Positions 12,225 to 23,012 of a stretch of DNA of 64,000 nucleotides are shown in pieces. Numbering within the stretch: the first letter of the stretch is position 1; every line of letters starts with the position of its first letter. The position numbers were made by a program, and so were the translations under genes. Source of the stretch: Simmondsia chinensis (taxonomy: Eukaryota; Streptophyta; Magnoliopsida; Caryophyllales; Simmondsiaceae). Location of the stretch: positions 327,501-391,500 of the forward strand of contig JAGTTD010000010.1 in assembly GCA_018398585.1 (NCBI GenBank). Reading direction: 5' to 3'. Below the pieces are notes generated by a model. The model had not been told where the DNA came from and searched no databases. It saw nothing but the letters and a program-made list of their open reading frames with translations.

Positions 12225-12348
12225 CTCCCGTACCTTGTGTCTCACAAGAAATGGGTGTCAAGTGCTACACCGTTGCCCTGGGTTCGATTCTGCATAGCCC
12301 CCTTTCCTTGCCTTCGGGCGTTTGTACTGATGAAAAAAAAAATTATAA
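12225..12348 (+). repeat. tRNA-derived SINE, poly(A)-tailed (family B)
   Basis: GCCCTGGGTTCGATTCTGCA supplies a pol III B box. The body ends CCTTCGGGCGTTTGTACTGATG followed by an A tract. The minus-strand copy at 48385-48495 shares GGTTCGAATCC and the end CGGGCTTTACTGATG plus poly(A), which defines a small SINE family. Confidence 0.55.
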
Positions 12349-13280
12349 ATAGAAAATGATACAAAACGAGCCTATAACTAAGGAGAAACTCTTTTCCCAA
12401 TAGCAGAAGTGAAAGAAATCAATTTTGGGCTGAAACTTTCTTGTTTTAATTAATCATATGCGACCGTACAAACAATTCAACACCTGAATCTGGCGACGAA
12501 GAACTTGCAACACCGTGAATAATACATTAGCCTATCCGAGATTGATATAAAACATCAAACGATTTACGAACTCTAGTGAAGACGATGAAGAAGAAGAAGA
12601 TTTTACATTCATCAACTAATCGGGGCACGTGATACAGAAACTCAGATCACGGAACTCGATTTATCCCCTGAAAAATCCCTGACATCCAAGAACACACAGT
12701 AGAAAGGAGAAGAAGAAACATCATAATTCACACTCTCATACACAGGCCAAAAAAGGAAAAAAATATCCCAGTGTAACATATTGAAAATGGTAAAAAAAAC
12801 TGCACCAATATTGTGTTGTATAAAATTACCCACATGAATATACAAAAATAACTGAAAAAAAAATGCAAAGAAAATAGGAGACACGAGATTTATGGGGTCA
12901 TCTTTGATATTTTAAAGCCTATGTCCATGGAAGCGGCAAGAGATATTCGCTATTTCGATAAGGTGAGTACAAGATACTTCAATCTAATAAAGGAGAAGAG
13001 TCGTGTAACTTTGTGTTTGCTGTTTTCTTTGCATGTTCTCTGTTATTTGGTATTTTCCTGTGGGTGATTTCACACGTGTTAACTGAATGATATTTATATT
13101 CATACGCGGCTTTTGGTTTTTGAGAAATCGAATACCAAGTTTGAAAAACGTACTTTTCTTATTTTTAACACTGGGAAATCAAATATAAGAAAAAGTTGTT
13201 TCCAAAACCAGCATTTAGTTTCCCGTAAAACCAAAAACTGAAAATATAACATGATAACAAGCAATGAATAGAAGTTGGAG
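12349..13280. other. Intergenic/3' UTR of the DeSI gene, no other gene seen
   Basis: Lies between the convergent E2 and DeSI genes. Sequence just below 13280 should contain the DeSI 3' UTR. The 12400-12900 part has several short minus-strand frames without recognisable similarity. Confidence 0.3.
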
Positions 13281-16271
13281 TCATTCTTCCAGTGAATCGG
13301 GTTTAGTTCTGGTCGGGTCCCATGGAGGTAGAAAGGCCTTGTAGTGAGAGTGAAGGAATAAAGAAGAAATGGAAACTTCCTTATGGGACGCCGATAAGGA
13401 CGAGAAGCAGCCGAAGCTTCTTAAACGCTTCTTGTCACTTTCATGTACTTGTGATTGAGAGTCGGGTTGCACGGTAGTCGCCTTTAGTGACTCCGGAAGA
13501 ATACAGTTGCATACTGATCCTGCAAAGGGGTAAACATGCAATCTCGTGTTATATCGTTTTGTTTATGGTTTTAAATTTCTTATTTTTAATTTTCTCCTAG
13601 TTTCCAATCATATAGATAACTCTCATCACTCAATGCCTCTCACAGGACATTCAGATATCGAACATGCTCGTTCTAATATGTTTACAATCCTTTTACATAA
13701 ACAAAAAATAATAATAATAATAACCTGCATATAAGATACATAAATCTTCTGTCTTGTTTTTATTTTTTCCTCATTGAACTTTTCGTCATTCTTTTGTTTC
13801 ATTTCCCTGACAAAATCTAAGTATGACACATGACAACTCGAGAAAATCTTGTCCTATAAAAAGAAAACGTACCTATTCTTGCAAGGCGATTAACCCATTT
13901 AGGAATTCGGTTCCCGGTTAACTTGTAGCAAATATCGTCGCAGAAATGATTGCAGTTCTTAACGATCAAGTTATATGTATCACCATTGTAGTTGGCGGAT
14001 TGACGCTCAATGAAATCTTTAATTTGAGTAGGGTCCAATGGCGTCGTCCCCATGTATAACGACTTCCTAAACTTGAATCCCGGGCATTGACGTGGTTCGA
14101 CCTCAAAGACACCGCTACTTGGATAGTCGTGAGCACCGAAAGCGTATTCTACACCATACACTGTAAAGAAATATAGAAGACGGTGCACCAGAGAAAAAAT
14201 TGTTCATCCTCAGACTATGGTAAAAAAGGACTAAGAAAGGTTTAATATTTACAATATACACAAAAAGGGTAGTATGTCCTTAAAAAAGGATAAAACGGAA
14301 ATATGTTCTGAAAAAAGAACAGAAAGGGTATTGCCTCATCATATGTGACCTAAATGATGATGTGGCAATCAAACAGATGACATGGCAGCCAAAAATAGGA
14401 TGTGGTGGATTGTGTGGCACTCAGGTTTGACTCAAAAATCCCTATGAATCCCCATATTGATAGATTTTGTCATGGGGCTAAACCATTCTTCGTTTGCTTT
14501 TTATATTGGTGAGGAGGATACAAACATTTCCTAAATAAGAACGCCAACTTTGATAGGGAATGGGAGAGGATAGGCTCTGAACCCGAGACCTCTCGCTTGA
14601 GAGGTGGATAGTTTAACAGCTATATCAACTCTAATGGCTCAATTATGAAGCTAAACCATTATCATATAACAGTGCAGAATGATCTAAATGCAATAACTGC
14701 TTTATTCTTTCGTTTTTGCTTGGACACAGCCTCCCTTTATGATAGCAAACTGAAGAAATTAGGCTGCATACATCTCACCCTCCCAAACCTTGCTTTGACT
14801 GGAGCTCTCGTGGCACTGGATTTGTTGTTATTGTCGTGGTGGTTGTTGGATCTGAATGCAGTAAAATGATCATGACATCACCACAAGGATTCAGCCTAGA
14901 TGAGAGCTAGCATCACACTTTCACGTTACTAATTAATAGCATCTACAATGGGAGATGTCAATTTCAGGATGCCAAACTCCAAAACGATGACATCGCTAAA
15001 CTGTAAACAACTTCAATGGATTATGTCAAATTCAAATATTTTATTATATAATATTTTATTAAAGTATATTCCTTTCTATATTATTTTTAAGTTGGATCAG
15101 AAACTAAAGGACAATGAGGACACCAATTAGAAGACTACATAGCAGAAGATTACGATAAGCAAAACAGAATATACAAATTTTTTTTTTTAATTTTTTTTTT
15201 GGGAGAACCTCTCTATAAGATAGCACCCTGTAAGAATAAGATTGTCTACATCTTATCCTTCCTAGTCCTTGCCTTGACAAGAGCCTTTTTGAGGCACTAG
15301 ATTATTATTGTTGTATTTGGAGCCTGTTTTAGCCTGAGAAAAGAGGGAAAACATAGAAATCAAAAAAAAAATAAAAAAAAATAAAAAATTCTAGACTCCA
15401 ATTTTTGGTGTCTTAAGGATCAAAAGCTACAACAATAACAACTGAACCAGCGCCTCGAGGGCTCCTACATATGCAAGGTCTAGTGGGGGAGGGATGTACG
15501 CACCTTTAACCCTTCAGGGTGCTTAAGGATCATAAGCTGAAAGTAGAAAATCAAATGAGTCCACTATTAGTCTATAAAGCAATTAGAATACAGGTAGGAA
15601 TGATGTCGCTTTTTCAACTAAGTACTTGGTACTTATCGAGTAGTAGCAAAAAAAATTAAAAACAAAAAAAAACTAGAAAAATTGTCGAGTTAATTGACAA
15701 CCCTTTAAGGGAAGTAGAGATGGCAAAATCTGACACGACATAATAATACGAAACAGACATAGCAGGTTTGGGTTGAGGCTTCTGGGGTTGACACATTTAA
15801 CCCGTTTCAATAATCGGGTTGAATTCGTGTTCAAGTTAGTTCAACCTGTTTCAACACATGTTAGCCGTTTATATAGATATGTTAGGTTGTTTGAGTAGTA
15901 TAGGATAAGAGATATGACATCAGTGGCCGGGAGGGTGGAATTAGGCCTTTTCGGGCACCAAACAGCTGTCAACCTCTGATTCACGACGGCCCGAGAACAT
16001 AAACAGATGATATTAACGATTGAAAATAAAATGAAGTAACACAAACTGCTAACTGCTAACCTTCTAAACCAGTGTGAAAAACACCAAGCCCAGCCCAGTA
16101 AATATAGCCATTAGCCGGTGTTAAGTCGTAGACGTTTAGGTAGACGGGCACGTAGCCTGGACTGCTGGTTGCCGATTTAACCTTGGGGAACATACAAAAT
16201 CGCGTCGCTGATTTCCCTCTAAAACGAATCGGCATAACGCAATCCCAACCATATTTGGAACCCGGTTTCAT
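13281..16271 (-). CDS. DeSI-like PPPDE thiol isopeptidase
   Basis: Member of the PPPDE/DeSI family of papain-fold cysteine proteases, linked to removal of SUMO or ubiquitin; plant members are little characterised. Exons on the minus strand, 16271-16061, 14160-13873 and 13519-13281, join to 245 residues. The domain runs from PVYLNVYDLTPANGYIYW (about 42-59). Catalytic His66 lies in GVFHTGLE and catalytic Cys140 in VKNCNHFCDD. GAHDYPSSGVFEVEPRQ and GNRIPKWVNRLARIGSVCNC are family blocks. The tail (about 190-245), rich in Ser/Lys, is poorly conserved. The start MKPGSKYGW is chosen because plant relatives begin at the same place; an upstream open stretch is preceded by an acceptor and is taken as 5' UTR. 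The 1.9 kb first coding intron holds four SINE-type fragments and a hAT-like repeat. Convergent with the E2 gene; both touch ubiquitin-like modifiers, but I see no sign this is more than coincidence. Confidence 0.92.
14500..14642 (-). repeat. tRNA-derived SINE-like fragment
   Basis: On the minus strand, GAGTTGATATAGCTGTTAAAC (A-box side), an anticodon-arm-like ACCTCTCAAGCGAGAGGT and TCTCGGGTTCAGAGCC (B-box side) mimic a leucine-type tRNA with base changes. It is too degenerate and lacks the CCA-side pairing of a real tRNA gene. Lies in the DeSI intron. Confidence 0.4.
14741..14850 (+). repeat. Au-type SINE/LINE tail, old copy
   Basis: TTAGGCTGCATACATC, CACCCTCCCAAACC, GTGGCACTGGATTTG and TTGTTATTG match the shared tail in order. 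5'-truncated and diverged; in the DeSI intron. Confidence 0.55.
15195..15313 (+). repeat. Au-type SINE/LINE tail, old copy
   Basis: GGGAGAACCTCTCT, AAGATTGTCTACATCTTATC, TGAGGCACTAGATTATTATTG follow the tail order with many substitutions. 5'-truncated; in the DeSI intron. Confidence 0.45.
15432..15535 (-). repeat. Au-type SINE/LINE tail, minus copy
   Basis: Plus-strand reading AACAATAACAACTGAACCAG, GCCTCGAGGGCTCCTAC, GGTCTAGTGGGGGAGGGATG, TACGCACC is the inverse of the tail. It faces the copy at 15195-15313 in inverted orientation about 120 bp away. Confidence 0.5.
15720..15900. repeat. Fragment of the GGCAAAATYTGACACGAC repeat
   Basis: Starts GGCAAAATCTGACACGACAT and contains GGGTTGACACATTTAACCCG and TATATAGATATGTTAGGTTG, as in the element at 54856-55420. 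The right half is missing. Confidence 0.45.
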
Positions 16272-16539
16272 GTTCTTACAAGATGGAACCTGGAACTCCC
16301 CTTTTGTGCAGTTCCAACCTGCAAAAATGGAGACATTGGCGTTTTGCAATGTTGTACGAGTGAAATGAAACAAAATTAAAAACAAGAAAAATCTTATATT
16401 TAGTTGCTGAAAAATAATAAACTATAAACAAAAACGATAATAAGTAACACAAGGCATGTCAAACTTTGGTTTCTAGGTAACATATCCACGAAAGTGTAGT
16501 TAACTTATTAGACTTCCTATTTCCATTATGGCCATGGCT

Positions 16540-16875
16540 GTACATGAGCAGAGCCGGGCACGAGCTCATTAGACTCAAGACTTGGCTTGTCTACATTTAG
16601 CTTAGCTCGAAGCTTGAGAGCTATGAAACTCTAAGCTTTAGCTCAACTTGTCAAAGGTTCGGGCTCAGCTCAGTTGAATAGAGCTCGAACCTAACTTGGT
16701 GGGTTCCGAACTAAACTTTTCTTGTTTAGGCCCATTTAAGCTCGATCTAGCCTTGTTTGGGCTTGTTCAAGCTCGAGCTTAAATTGTATTAAAATAGGCT
16801 CATTAAAGCTCATGACCTTACGGGTTCAAACTTCTTTAGGCTTAAGCTTTATGATCGCTCATTCACATCCCTAGT
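16540..16875. repeat. GAGCTCG-rich foldback-type repeat
   Basis: Rich in GAGCTCG/GCTCGAGC words. Ends in GTACATGAGC on the left and GCTCATTCACATCCCTAG on the right, approximate inverted ends of the form TAGGGGTGTAAATGAGC. Same class as 17130-17395, 30690-31265 and 53155-53580. A hAT-like non-autonomous element is the likely nature. Confidence 0.45.
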
Positions 16876-17129
16876 TAGTACTTATGACATCAAAAGCAAG
16901 GGAAGGATATTTCCAGCTCACAATGTGGTACTACACAAACATAATGCAGTAAATTAATGCTGAAGGAAAAAGAGCCAAGACCATCCTCCCAAATAAGTCT
17001 TAGGAAAAGGGACCCCCACAAGTTAAAATTTCAAAAAACAAGAAACAGCATCTCATTGAGTCTTTACAGTACATGCAATTATATTCGAAAGTCATTATTT
17101 CAGTAGAACCTGTGCATGTGTTGAAGTCA
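16876..17129. other. Intergenic or leader-intron DNA of the DeSI gene
   Basis: Nothing recognised. If the DeSI leader exons near 19.8-19.9 kb are real, this is intronic. Confidence 0.25.
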
Positions 17130-17395
17130 AATTGGTACTAAGGCTCGAGCTTTTGAGCCAACTTGTTTACATTACCGAGTCGAGCCTAAGCCTAATGAAG
17201 TTTGAGCTAGTGAGCTTGCGAGCCTCAGCAAGTCCAAATGAACATATTTAAATAAGCCTAAATTGAGGTAAAAATTAGCTTAAATCAAGAAAGTTTAGTT
17301 CGAAACTCGCCAAGTTGGGTTTTGAGTTGAACTGAGCCTCGCCGAGCCGAGCCTGATGAGCTTGGACTTAGCTCAGCTCACATACACCCTTATTG
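17130..17395. repeat. GAGCTCG-rich repeat, second copy
   Basis: Begins GGCTCGAGCTTTTGAGCC and ends CTTAGCTCAGCTCACATACACCC. Word content as in 16540-16875, from which it is separated by about 250 bp; it may be a second half or an independent insertion. Confidence 0.4.
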
Positions 17396-17609
17396 ATAAG
17401 CAAGATAGACTGTTCAAACACCACACAGCCATTTAGTTCAAGGAAATACCTTCCTGAATGCTTGGACTGTGTTGTGCTTGTTCTAAAATCTTCCATCTTA
17501 ATCAATCCCTAGTTGTTAAAGTCTAGAGAATAATTTCGAGCAGGGAATTTGTCACTTAGGTAGCTTGAGTTTTGATCTTTCATCACCTAGGTACTCTAAT
17601 GTTTCAATA

Positions 17610-17745
17610 CATACTAGGATACAACAAACCTAGTGCCTCAAGGGCTCCCGCCAATGTAGGGTCTCGGGAGGGTGAAATGTACACAATTTTACCCCTACAT
17701 GGTGCAACACTAAAGGGAGGTTGTTTCTCAGCCCTAAAAAGCAAT
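17610..17745 (-). repeat. Au-type SINE, minus copy, 5'-truncated
   Basis: The plus-strand reading ACAACAAACCTAGTGCCTCA, AGGGCTCCCGCCAATG, AGGGTCTCGGGAGGGTG, GGAGGTTGTTTCTCAGCC is the inverse of the family tail and distal body. No 5S head remains. Confidence 0.6.
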
Positions 17746-18757
17746 ATCAATATAATACATACTAGGATAAGAGATATTAATAAGATAATATCAATATCTA
17801 TATCCACTATCTGTCTGATTTTCAGCCCCCTTTTGGCCAATATTTTGCCTGAACTGCCCACCTCATCTAATCATCAAACCCTGATATTTCTTCTAGTGAA
17901 GCTAGCACCAATGGTTAACAAAGAATGCATCTTTCATTATCCTCTGGTGATTCATCTTGTTGCTAAAAATACTTGTGTTATAACAGATAAGAATAATGGG
18001 AATGAGAGGCGGTTATAACAGATAGAATAATGGGAATGAGAGGCGGAAAGTCGAGTACCGATTACTGAATAAATAAAAAAAGGGTAAACCCTTTTCCTGC
18101 CCCCTAGATAGAGCAAGAAGAAAGCTAAATGGAATGACTAAGTACAAGATGCCCATAAGCACCTCACCCTTGAATAGCAGATATGAAATATCAGATAGGC
18201 TAAGGAAACCGGATGTCCCCACATCATCCGCCAAGTGACATTATCCTATGAGTACCTCACCAAAAAGGGTCATCTGATAACACCTCAAGAATCCCAAATT
18301 CTCCCAAGAATCCAAATTTTCTGGTTTCACTCCTCTCGAAAGTTCGAATCCTGCTCTCCTTATCCAAAATAACCTATCCGAAAACACATCTTTACATTCT
18401 TATTCTCTGCAAGATGGCCCCCCTCCCCAAAGCTTTATGGGTGCCTTTAACATAAAGTATTTAGCATTATGCTAAAAGATGCTAAATGTTCAAATGTTTA
18501 CAAACACCAACAATTAAAAATTTTAGAATTTTTCCTCAATGTTCACTTTCTGGAACGATTTCTCTCAATACACCTCCAAAGTTCTTTTAGATGGTAAGGA
18601 GGTATAACATTTCCCAAGACCCAAGGGTGGGTAACCTAATCACTATACTAAACCTAATAGCTCAAAAAACCTTTGAATTAATAGTCAAATAATGTCAACT
18701 GATTAATACTCCAGTTCTGTAATTCAAAATTTGATCCAGAGAATATACTTATAAAAG
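17746..18757. other. Non-coding, SINE-like scraps only
   Basis: A duplicated 20-mer-scale block GGGAATGAGAGGCGG occurs twice at about 17998-18046. Around 18600-18665 a tRNA-like reverse-strand motif (CCCAAGGGTGGGTAACC) hints at another SINE scrap. No gene recognised. Confidence 0.3.
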
Positions 18758-18995
18758 CAACACTCCCAATGCCCCAAGGGCTCCCGCCTAAGCAGAGTGT
18801 GGGGGGTGGAAGTACGTAGCCTCCCCCTTCAGAGGGTACCCTGAAGGGAGGCTGTTTCCGAGAACCTCCAACCTGAGAGGTGCAACATGAGGACTTTCTT
18901 GGAGGTCACCCATCTTGGTACTAGTCTCGCCTAAACACGCTTAACTTTGGAGTTCTAATGGGGTCCGATACTTGCGTGTTAGTACCCTCTTAGGT
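18758..18995 (-). mobile_element. 5S-rRNA-headed SINE with Au-type tail
   Basis: On the minus strand the head matches plant 5S rRNA from about nucleotide 10 to its 3' end: GATCC-like start, GAACTCCAAAGTTAAGCGTG-type block, TAGGCGAGACTAGTACCAAG, GGGTGACCTCC and GTCCTCATGTTGCACC. The linker GGTTCTCGGAAACAGCC and the tail GGCTACGTACTTCC, CCCCCCACACTCTGC, GGCGGGAGCCCTTGGGGC follow. Flanking sequence holds AGAGAATAT followed by TATAA on both sides (18738-18746 and 18996-19004), an imperfect target-site duplication in the right geometry. It keeps the 5S pol III internal promoter region, with changes. Confidence 0.8.
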
Positions 18996-19770
18996 AGAGA
19001 ATATTATAATACAGAAAATATTCAAAAGTTACTATTACAAACTTTTTCCCTAAGTCAAGATGTTTTGAAAGCATCCAGAAGTGTTATTCTCAAGTCAAAT
19101 TTAATTATCCACAGTGAACTCTCAAATTCTACAAAACCCAGATCCTAGATAGATCACCCAATTAGATTACTGAAGAAATGATACCAATGATTTTGCATAA
19201 TTACCAGAAAGATACATAAAAATATCATAATCATCAAACCAGACAAGCAAAAGTTTTCATCAGATCCCCAGTCAACGAACATTGAACTCAAATACAAAAT
19301 TTATCAAAGACTACACATATGAGACTAATAAGATATCCCACGTTAAAGTTGTGAGAGAGCAAATATTAGCATATAAACCTGACAGGTTACCACAATAGTG
19401 TCAATTGGGTTTAACACGGAATCTTACTTGTACTTATACCTGACCTCGTATATCCCAACTTCATTAATTAGGCTCAAGGGCCAGTGAAAATTTTTAGTAA
19501 GATTCAAAAATTCATAAGCTACAGAAAAAAATTTCATCAGATCCCCAGTCAAAGGAACATTAGTCTCAAACAGAAAATAACATTTCTCTCTCAAGAGAGA
19601 GAAGAGAGAGAAATGCACCCTCAACTAGTCTAAACCAGATCAGATTCATCACAATCACAACAACGTCAAAACATACCACAATTGGGACACAGTTAGAGAG
19701 AGAAAACCTCAACAAATTCCAAAAACAAGAACAACCCATTAAAGAAAACACAAAAATCAAGACACCCAGT
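18996..19770. other. Intergenic or leader-intron DNA, no gene seen
   Basis: Short near-duplicates (CATCAGATCCCCAGTCAA at 19258 and 19538, each followed by a GAACATT/CTCAAA context) mark an internal duplication of about 280 bp spacing. No coding signal. Confidence 0.35.
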
Positions 19771-19774
19771 TACC

Positions 19775-19975
19775 TTATTAGGGGAAATCCGCCATTAAAG
19801 TTCAAAAAGAACGCCCCTTTTTGGTCCTAAAATGCAGACCCGCCATTGTTATACATTGAAGCTCTTGAAAGTGCATTGACTGCAGCAGTACCTGGGAATC
19901 AAACCCACATAGTATTTGCCGAGTTTGAGTTACAGAGAGAGAAATCGATTGATTTGCTTTATTAAAGGCATTCAA
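19775..19975 (-). other. Possible untranslated leader exons of the DeSI gene
   Basis: On the minus strand: a CT-rich leader, donor TTCCCAG|GTACTG (about 19891), acceptor TGCTGCAG (about 19881), a short exon and donor CTAATAAG|GTAACT (about 19771). The first DeSI coding exon has a good acceptor (TTTTTGCAG at about 16321) ahead of its ATG, so an upstream exon is needed. The link over 3.4 kb is unproven. Confidence 0.35.
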
Positions 19976-20133
19976 AAAGGGTAAAAAGAACCCAAGCCGG
20001 CAACACCCATGATAATAACATGTAGTACTACTACATGCTTATATAATATAAGATATGTATGATATTAAATTACTGTTACTATTATCCATAACTATAGTAT
20101 AACTATAGGTCATAGTATAGGTGAGTTATTTAC

Positions 20134-20372
20134 CAGGCACTAAGATACCGGATCCTATTAGAACTCCAAAGTTAAGCGTGCTTGGCTGAGAGTAGTATCA
20201 TGATGGGTGACGTCCTGGGAAGTCCTCGTGTTGTCAACCCTATAAGGTTGGGGGTCCTAAGAAACAGTCGCTCGACGGGGTTACACCCTGTAGGGGTAAG
20301 ACTACGTACATCCACCCCTCAGACCCCACTTAGGCGGGAGCCCTTGAGGCACTGGGTCTGTTGTTGTTGTTG
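20134..20372 (+). mobile_element. 5S-rRNA-headed SINE with perfect 21-bp TSD
   Basis: The clearest member. A 21-base direct repeat flanks it exactly (20113-20133 and 20373-20393). The head, about 20134-20246, aligns with plant 5S rRNA from GGCACTAAGATACCGGATCC through GAACTCCAAAGTTAAGCGTG, CTGAGAGTAGTATC, GATGGGTGACGTCCTGGGAA to GTCCTCGTGTTGTC. Then come GGTTGGGGGTCCTAAGAAAC, GTAAGACTACGTACATCCAC, CAGACCCCACTTAGGCGGGA, GCCCTTGAGGCACTGGGTC and TTG repeats. The unit is 239 bp without coding capacity. It landed at the left edge of the MITE at 20382-20759. Confidence 0.9.
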
Positions 20373-20381
20373 TAGTATAGG

Positions 20382-20759
20382 TGAGTTATTTACACCGTTG
20401 GTTCCTCATGTTTTAAGTTTTGTTCAAATTAGTTTCTCATATTTTATTTTATTCAAATTGGCCCCTTATCTTTTTAAATTTGTTAAAATTAGTCTCTTAT
20501 ATTTTCTTTTGTTCAAAACGGTCCTTCATTTTTTCATTTTATTATATCCCTCATCTTTTTAGTTATTTTACTTAATTTCAATCACAATATAGGAGGCTAA
20601 TTTTGCCATAAAATAAAACATGAAAAACCATTTTGAATAAAGGAAAAGATAAGAGAATAATTTAAACACACTTAAAAAGTTGAGGCACCAATTTGAACAA
20701 AAAAAGGGACTAATTTGAACAAACTTAAGAAGATAAAGGACCAATGGTGTAAATGACTC
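20382..20759. mobile_element. Mutator-like MITE with 9-bp TSD
   Basis: Terminal inverted repeats GAGTTATTTACACC(G/A)TTGGT and its inverse ACCAATGGTGTAAATGACTC. Flanked by the 9-base TAGTATAGG on both sides (20373-20381 and 20760-20768), the TSD length of MULEs. The arms carry GTCCCT/TTCAAATT words in opposite orientation. No ORF. A SINE (20134-20372) inserted across its left border. Confidence 0.8.
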
Positions 20760-20883
20760 TAGTATAGGCTCCCACATTTTTCGGAAGTAAACTAGAGTTA
20801 CATAATAAATTATAGCCTTTTTTTAAAATTGGAAATCACATAAATTTTAAGTACGGTTTTAGAAAATTATTTTTTAGAAAAAT

Positions 20884-21385
20884 TATTACTTAAGTACCCT
20901 GAGGTTTGACCATTTATCATATAGGTATCTTGACGTTTTAAAATATAAGATAGGTATCTTAAGATTTAAAAATTTTATCACTTAGGTATCTTGCGGTTTT
21001 AAAATTTTAGCAATCAGGTATCATTTTTTCAAAATTTGAAAATTTTTTATTGAAAAATGCTCAAGTGAAATATGATTCCGACAATATATAAGTATATTCA
21101 ATGGAAGTTGATGATTTTTGTCAAAAAAAGCTGATGTTACGCATGATTTGAGCAATATATAAATAATTTATATTCAAATTCATAAAATTTTTTTTATCAT
21201 AATTTGTTGAATTTTTACTAAAAATATTGACATGACTTATATATATTTTTGTGATCATGCATAGAGTACTTAGGTGATAAAAATTTCAAAACTCAAGTAT
21301 CTTATTATATATATTAAAACGTTAGAGTACTTACGTGATAAATGGTTAAGTTAAACTCGAAGATATCTAAGTGATAATTTTTTAT
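20884..21385. mobile_element. Foldback MITE (TTATCACTTAGGTACCTTGA family)
   Basis: The left arm starts AAATTATTACTTAAGTACCC and repeats ATCACTTAGGTATCTTG. The right arm ends AAGATATCTAAGTGATAATT, its inverse. A related half-element is at 49886-50230. No certain TSD, no ORF. Confidence 0.6.
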
Positions 21386-22914
21386 TTTTTTATTTTTCAA
21401 TTTCACATTTAAACTTTTCAAAAAATCTTTTAATTTCAAAACTTAATATGATGTCATTAATATCAATTAATTTTTTGCTGACGTAACACTATAAAAAAAA
21501 GAGATAATAATTAAAAAATTTGGAATTTATATAATAATTTTCAAAATGTATAAATATTTTAAATATCTAAAAATTTAATATATTTAGAAAAGTAATTTAT
21601 ATATTTTAAAAAAATGTATTCTTCTTAAATGTCAAGTCAGCAAAAATTAATGAAAGTTAACAGTGTCACATTAAGGTGTAACAGTGAAAATTTTTGAAAA
21701 GTTTAGTTATGATATTGAATAATTAAAAAATATTGGTAATTTTAAAAAAACGTACATAAAATTTAAATATTTTTTAATAAAAAAATACAAAAATTTAAGA
21801 ATAAATAAGAGTATGATATTTATGGGTTAGTTAACTGATGATATATTAATTAGAAACTTTGTTTTAATGAGCCGCCTAATATTCTTTCGAATATGTTAGT
21901 AACACATTATAATAGACATCAATGGGACAACGAGCAAGAAAGGCTAATATTCATCAGTAACGGAACCAGAAAAAACATCCACAGCGGATCATGAACTAGC
22001 TATATACGATAATATCAAACCCAATATTGTTAAAATAATAATTACCCATAATAACTACGTAATTTTTATATCAAAACTCAATACCTTCAACCCCAAAACA
22101 AAAATTCAGAAGCAAAGTTCCCGTGACTGTACCTGTTGCCTGCTGGAACGTGGCGGACGAGCTGAATGGCCACCAGTGAGGAACGACAATGAGTTGGGAA
22201 CCTCATAAGATTAGAAGAGAATTTGTATAATTTAAGCTTAATTTACCAATATTAAGTAATTAGCGAATGGGCTGGCAGTGGGCCATACCTGCGGTGGCAA
22301 ATGTGTGGATCCGCCCCTAATATTCGGTATGGTACCAAAACTGGATACACATAGAGCCTCGCCTTAGGCAAAGCTAGAGGGAAAAGATATTAGCCAGTAC
22401 TAAACCTGAATATGCTGTTGAGCTTCTCACTATGAGTGCTAGATCATCAATTATGGACAAGCATTGAAAACCCTTGTGATCATTTGGTTACACGTGACAA
22501 CCAAGCTATTTCCCCTTATGCTTCTTGCCATAAAATACCGATTTCCTTATTTCGAGTCTTGAATAACAAATAGTCTATAGAACCCGACTATAGCCCTTAT
22601 AAACACAAGGCACATACCTTTAGTGTTATAAGTTTGACTCTAACTTTTCTTATCGTATAAACCCATCTTAAAACAATGACGCAAGATAAGTCGATCATAT
22701 TTAAAGTTTATTTGCCAAATAATGTATACTTTTGATATATATATATATATTTAGACATAATATTTATAATTATTATATATTTGATAATTGGAGAAATTTT
22801 TTAAAATGAGGGCTTTTTGATTTCAATCATCTAGGGGTAATGACCAATGGGAGGTTGCCACCTCAGGAACAGATGGCAAGAACATGGAATGAGAAACTCT
22901 TAAAAGCATATTAC
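21386..22914. other. AT-rich intergenic DNA, no gene seen
   Basis: 21386-21840 is extremely AT-rich. 21840-22740 holds no exon-like frame. GTTCCCGTGACTGTACCTG...GCTGGAACGTGGCGG near 22115-22160 looks more complex but gives no readable protein. Confidence 0.3.
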
Positions 22915-23012
22915 ATAACAACAATAACAAATTCAGTACCTCAAACGGCTCCCGTCAAGACAACTTTACTCCAATAAGGTGCAACCCTAAAAGCGGCCAT
23001 TTCTGAAGCATC
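22915..23012 (-). repeat. Au-type SINE tail, minus copy
   Basis: AACAACAATAACAAATTCAG, TACCTCAAACGGCTCCCGTC and CCTAAAAGCGGCCATTTCTG in plus-strand order are the inverse of the shared tail. Short and diverged. Confidence 0.5.

Noticed and set aside
14560..14642. A genuine tRNA-Leu gene
   Set aside because: Acceptor pairing and B box are degraded and it lies in an intron among SINE scraps; a tRNA-derived SINE is more likely.
20134..20260. A functional 5S rRNA gene or a Cassandra (5S-bearing TRIM) LTR
   Set aside because: The 5S part is mutated and lacks tandem rDNA context. TSDs enclose head plus Au-type tail, with 21-bp length and no paired LTR or primer site, which fits a SINE and not Cassandra.
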